This document shows, in pieces, positions 6,013 to 8,144 of a stretch of 8,144 bases of DNA. Each line of letters opens with the position of its first letter. Within the stretch, counting starts at the first letter, position 1. Source of the stretch: Candidatus Delongbacteria bacterium. Lineage in GTDB: Bacteria; UBA4055. A program made the position numbers and the translations under genes. The notes under the pieces were generated by a model that did not search any database, had not been told where the DNA came from, and saw only the letters and a list, made by a program, of their open reading frames with translations. The DNA is taken from the NCBI GenBank assembly GCA_013139625.1, contig WTAK01000397.1, positions 1 to 8,144 of the forward strand. Direction: 5' to 3'.

Positions 6013-6108
6013 ATGCCAAGTGGAAAGAAGAGAAAGAGACATAAGATCAACACTCACAAAAGAAAGAAAAGATTGAGAAAGAACCGTCACAAGAAGAAAA
6101 AATCTTAG
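6013..6108 (+). CDS. COX24/AURKAIP1-like highly basic microprotein (31 aa)
   Basis: A 31-residue protein, starting MPSGKKRKRHKINTHKRKKR and ending in LRKNRHKKKKS, with about two thirds Lys, Arg or His. It matches from memory the short bacterial proteins annotated AURKAIP1/COX24 domain-containing, common in Bacteroidota. These share the RKRHK--THKRKKRLRKNRHKKK pattern with the C-terminus of the mitochondrial small-subunit ribosomal protein mS38. A ribosome-associated role is therefore likely but inferred. GGGAGG lies five bases before the ATG (6002-6007). It follows the HU gene by 17 bases and precedes a strong terminator, so it closes that operon. It is short enough to be missed by gene callers. 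Confidence 0.88.
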   Translation: MPSGKKRKRHKINTHKRKKRLRKNRHKKKKS

Positions 6109-6111
6109 TAT

Positions 6112-6144
6112 AAAAAAAAACGGGCTTTATGCCCGTTTTTTTTT
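6112..6144. terminator. Strong bidirectional intrinsic terminator
   Basis: Nine A (6112-6120), CGGGC (6121-6125), loop TTTAT, GCCCG (6131-6135) and nine T (6136-6144) form a 14-bp stem with A/T tails on both sides. It ends the HU/microprotein transcript and, from the other side, the convergent PUR-domain gene, whose stop is only 12 bases away. Confidence 0.93.
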
Positions 6145-6155
6145 ATTTCTTAAAA

Positions 6156-6599
6156 CTATGCTTCAATAAGCTCAAGCTTTTCTAAACGGGAAGTGATACC
6201 AGCCTCACTCCTCCCGAAGACCTTCATTAAAGCTTCTGTTGAATTACCTTTTTTGAAGAGTTTCTCCAGTTTAGTTTCATCTTCTTCAGACCAAGCTAAT
6301 CCTGCATTAGGATAATCCTTATTTACTTTCTTACTCTCTTTTTTAGCAATTTCTTTAAGATCAACTTTTGACATTGCTTCAGTTAAAGCTTTCGTCAGTT
6401 TTTCGAAATCTTGTTCAAAGATCATGATTCCGTGATGTTCGTATTCTCCATCGCTGATCTGCTTGCTTTCAGTGATCTTTAGATACTTACTGTTGTTCTT
6501 TGCTTCACACATGTTCAAGAAGAACATTCTCTGTCCTGCTTTGAAGTTAGTGGTGAAGATCTGATTTTGGCTCTGGTTTTGTGTGTTTTGGTTTTCCAT
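6156..6599 (-). CDS. PUR-alpha-like (DUF3276) nucleic-acid-binding protein fused to a C-terminal helix-turn-helix
   Basis: A 147-residue cytoplasmic protein in two parts. Residues 1-13 are a Gln/Asn-rich tail (MENQNTQNQSQNQ). Residues about 14-76 match the bacterial PUR domain (IFTTNFKAGQRMFFLNM, KYLKITESKQ, HHGIMIFEQDFEKLTKAL), a fold that binds single-stranded DNA or RNA; in Borrelia a relative (BpuR) acts as a gene regulator. After a charged linker, residues about 103-144 (WSEEDETKLEKLFKKGNS, then FGRSEAGITSRLEKLEL) resemble the small helix-turn-helix often found at protein C-termini with the pattern W-EEd--L--L---G-----A--lgR---aI-SRL-kL-L. The combination suggests a regulator or nucleic-acid chaperone; targets are unknown. 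GGAG lies eight bases upstream of the ATG. It converges on the HU operon and shares its terminator. Confidence 0.82.
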   Translation of the reverse strand: MENQNTQNQSQNQIFTTNFKAGQRMFFLNMCEAKNNSKYLKITESKQISDGEYEHHGIMIFEQDFEKLTKALTEAMSKVDLKEIAKKESKKVNKDYPNAGLAWSEEDETKLEKLFKKGNSTEALMKVFGRSEAGITSRLEKLELIEA

Positions 6600-6672
6600 G
6601 GTGTTTTCTCCATTTTTTATTTTAGGTTAATTGTTTTGTGCCTAACAACTCGTACAATATCAAATATACAAC

Positions 6673-6711
6673 GAGCAAAGTGTCATATAGTGACCTTTTG
6701 CTCTTTTTTTT
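6673..6711 (+). terminator. Terminator-like hairpin with T8 tail between two minus-strand genes
   Basis: GAGCAAAGTGTCA (6673-6685), loop TATAG, and TGACCTTTTGCTC (6691-6703) pair over 13 positions with one G-U and one mismatch, followed by eight T (6704-6711). The T-run makes it functional for plus-strand transcripts, yet both flanking genes are on the minus strand. Read from the minus side it could still end the histidine kinase transcript, with only a weak T-rich tail. It also sits where the promoter of the PUR-domain gene would be expected. Confidence 0.5.
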
Positions 6712-6740
6712 GAAATATTTTTATTTTTTTATTTAAATGT

Positions 6741-8093
6741 TTATGATTTTACAACAAATATAACCTTGAACACATTCTCTACAATTTCAACAGATAGATC
6801 ACAATTATTTAGATCAGCAACCTTTTTTGCTATGGCTAATCCCATACCCGATCCTTTTACATCATCTATATTATTTCCACGGTAGAAAGGTTGAAATATC
6901 TTTTCAATGTCAATTTCAGAATTCTTCTCAATAGAGTTTTCGAAGGTTATCTTAAGATCATTATCATATTTAATAGCTGAGACGGTAAAATTACTGTCTT
7001 TTTTAGCATATTTTGATGCATTACTGATTATATTTTCAAAGATAGATCGGATAGAAGATAATATTTTAACTGAATAAGTTTCTACATCAATATTATTTAT
7101 GGACTTGATATTTAGCAGATCAAAATAATTTGTTTGTTTGCTCAATTCATTTTTTAACATATCAATTATATCTATATCCTCACGAGTCTGAGAACTATCA
7201 TTATCTATTCTGTAATATCTAAGAATACCATCAATGAGAACATCCATATCCTCAATTTCTTTGTCAATAGATTCAAAATAAGTTTGTCCTTCACTACATT
7301 TTTCAGCTGTAATGTCTTTTAGTATCTGAAGAGCAACCCTGATCCTTGTCAAAGGTGAACGCAATTCATGTGAAATATTAGCAGAAGTTTCTTTCTGTTC
7401 AACTATTGACTGTTTGATCCTGCAAGCCATAGAATTAAAAGCATCTGCTAGCTGCTTGAATTCATCATGTGCATTTATTTTTACCCTAGCAGAGAAATCT
7501 CCTTTGGAAATAGATCTTATTACTTTATCAAATTCATCCAAAGGTCTTGTAAATCTTCTTGAAAAGAAGAATAACATAATTAGATTGAAAATGAATAATC
7601 CTATTAGTGATGTAAGAAACAATGTTTCAGAGGAGGAAGTATCATATTCATGAAAAAGATAGAGATATCCTTTTTCATTTTCACCTGTGAGGAATGGAAT
7701 TTGAATAGGGAACGGGTTTCGGAGTCTATCTATTTCATCTTTTGGATCAGCAAGTAATTTACAATAGTAATCAGATGTTTTGTCACCTTGAGAGTACATC
7801 AGTATTTTATTGTTCACATCTGTGATAACTACATTTAAGTTGTATCCCTCAACATCACTTAAGATATTCTGATAATGTTTATTATTTTTTATTTCATCAA
7901 TAGAATAAGGTTTAAATCGTTTTTCTATGAACTCTGTGAAAGCGAATAGACTGATCTTATGGTAATATGCATGATCTCTCTTTGCCTGTTCCATATTTGT
8001 AACTCTTATTAAGAAAAAAATAGCTACATGAGTGAATAACAGTAGGAAAAAGAATGATACAATTATTTTGACAGTTAATTTCTTTAGTTTCAT
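6741..8093 (-). CDS. Membrane sensor histidine kinase (HAMP, HisKA, HATPase)
   Basis: A 450-residue inner-membrane sensor that should autophosphorylate and pass phosphate to the response regulator encoded just upstream. TM1 spans about 8-30, a periplasmic sensing domain about 31-155 and TM2 about 157-177. HAMP follows (about 178-230, FTRPLDEFDKVIRSISKGDF). The H-box SANISHELRSPLTRIRVAL gives the phosphorylated H242 with E243, in the form seen in CpxA/RstB-type kinases. The ATP-binding domain has its N-box (ENIISNASKYA, N354/N358), F-box (IFQPFYRG) and G2 box (GSGMGLAIAKKVA). The G1 box is odd: where D-x-G-x-G is expected the sequence has FENSIEKNSEID. The ATG overlaps the regulator's stop by four bases (ATGA), so the two are translationally coupled. 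The signal sensed is unknown. Confidence 0.93.
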   Translation of the reverse strand: MKLKKLTVKIIVSFFFLLLFTHVAIFFLIRVTNMEQAKRDHAYYHKISLFAFTEFIEKRFKPYSIDEIKNNKHYQNILSDVEGYNLNVVITDVNNKILMYSQGDKTSDYYCKLLADPKDEIDRLRNPFPIQIPFLTGENEKGYLYLFHEYDTSSSETLFLTSLIGLFIFNLIMLFFFSRRFTRPLDEFDKVIRSISKGDFSARVKINAHDEFKQLADAFNSMACRIKQSIVEQKETSANISHELRSPLTRIRVALQILKDITAEKCSEGQTYFESIDKEIEDMDVLIDGILRYYRIDNDSSQTREDIDIIDMLKNELSKQTNYFDLLNIKSINNIDVETYSVKILSSIRSIFENIISNASKYAKKDSNFTVSAIKYDNDLKITFENSIEKNSEIDIEKIFQPFYRGNNIDDVKGSGMGLAIAKKVADLNNCDLSVEIVENVFKVIFVVKS

Positions 8094-8144
8094 TGGTTGA
8101 CCTTCTTTTTAAACATATAACCAGATCCCCAGCTGGTTTTGATC
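8090..8144 (-). CDS. OmpR/PhoB-family response regulator, last 17 residues only
   Basis: In the minus-strand frame that stops at TGA (8092-8090) the visible residues are IKTSWGSGYMFKKKVNQ. The pattern I-T--G-GY-F is the C-terminal beta-hairpin of the winged-helix DNA-binding domain of OmpR/PhoB regulators. The stop shares ATGA with the start of the histidine kinase gene, the usual order for such two-component operons. The receiver domain and the rest lie beyond the window. Confidence 0.8.
   Translation of the reverse strand, partial: IKTSWGSGYMFKKKVNQ

Noticed and set aside
5657..6090. Minus-strand open frames opposite the HU and microprotein genes
   Set aside because: Both real genes on the plus strand are recognised by motif and ribosome site; the opposite frames show no family features.
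6674..6685. The 12-mer TGACACTTTGCT shared (opposite strands) with 130-141 next to the IS end
   Set aside because: A few exact 12-mer matches are expected by chance between all positions of an AT-biased 8-kb window, and similarity does not extend clearly.
7414..7653. Plus-strand open frame inside the histidine kinase gene
   Set aside because: It is opposite the HAMP/TM2 part of a clear kinase and has no recognisable domain.

Overview
The window comes from an AT-rich bacterial chromosome and reads as a small accessory island (about 1-2540) followed by ordinary housekeeping genes (2668-8144). Three things suggest a lineage in or near the Bacteroidota/FCB group: a PUR-alpha-type (DUF3276) protein, a 31-residue COX24/AURKAIP1-like basic microprotein, and a serine-type phosphohexomutase with no archaeal or eukaryotic features. 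Most starts have clear Shine-Dalgarno sites (GGAG/AAGGAG) and two promoters look like sigma-70, which is not typical of classical Bacteroidota. A candidate FCB phylum is therefore my guess. This placement is inference, not proof.

Region 1-126 is the left end of an IS3-family (IS150-like) insertion sequence, with the first 20 codons of its OrfA on the minus strand. Next come a gene for an ORF6N DNA-binding protein with a phospholipase-D-like C-terminal domain (235-1098), a gene-free 319-bp stretch full of inverted and direct repeats (1099-1417), and a stand-alone SIR2-like protein (1418-2473). The SIR2-like gene uses ATA isoleucine codons far more than its neighbours do. A dispersed-repeat type sequence (2511-2540) closes this part. 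An IS element, an ORF6N protein, a SIR2-like NADase-fold protein and repeats together look like a small mobile or defence-type cargo region.

The core region holds a phosphomannomutase/phosphoglucomutase (2668-4041) that supplies sugar phosphates for envelope polysaccharides. It is followed by a secreted MltD-type lytic transglycosylase with LysM repeats (4105-5637). An HU-family nucleoid protein (5690-5995) and the COX24-like microprotein (6013-6108) form a short operon. Its probable promoter, TGGACA-N17-TATAAT, lies in the end of the transglycosylase gene, and the operon ends at a strong bidirectional terminator (6112-6144).

Convergent on the minus strand are a PUR-domain/helix-turn-helix fusion protein (6156-6599) and a two-component system: a membrane histidine kinase (6741-8093) whose start overlaps by four bases the stop of an OmpR-type response regulator, of which only the last 17 residues lie in the window.

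The most interesting items are the near-perfect 31-bp palindrome inside the ORF6N reading frame, the SIR2-like protein as a candidate anti-phage effector, the repeat-rich stretch between those two genes, the HU/COX24-like operon, and the PUR-HTH fusion.
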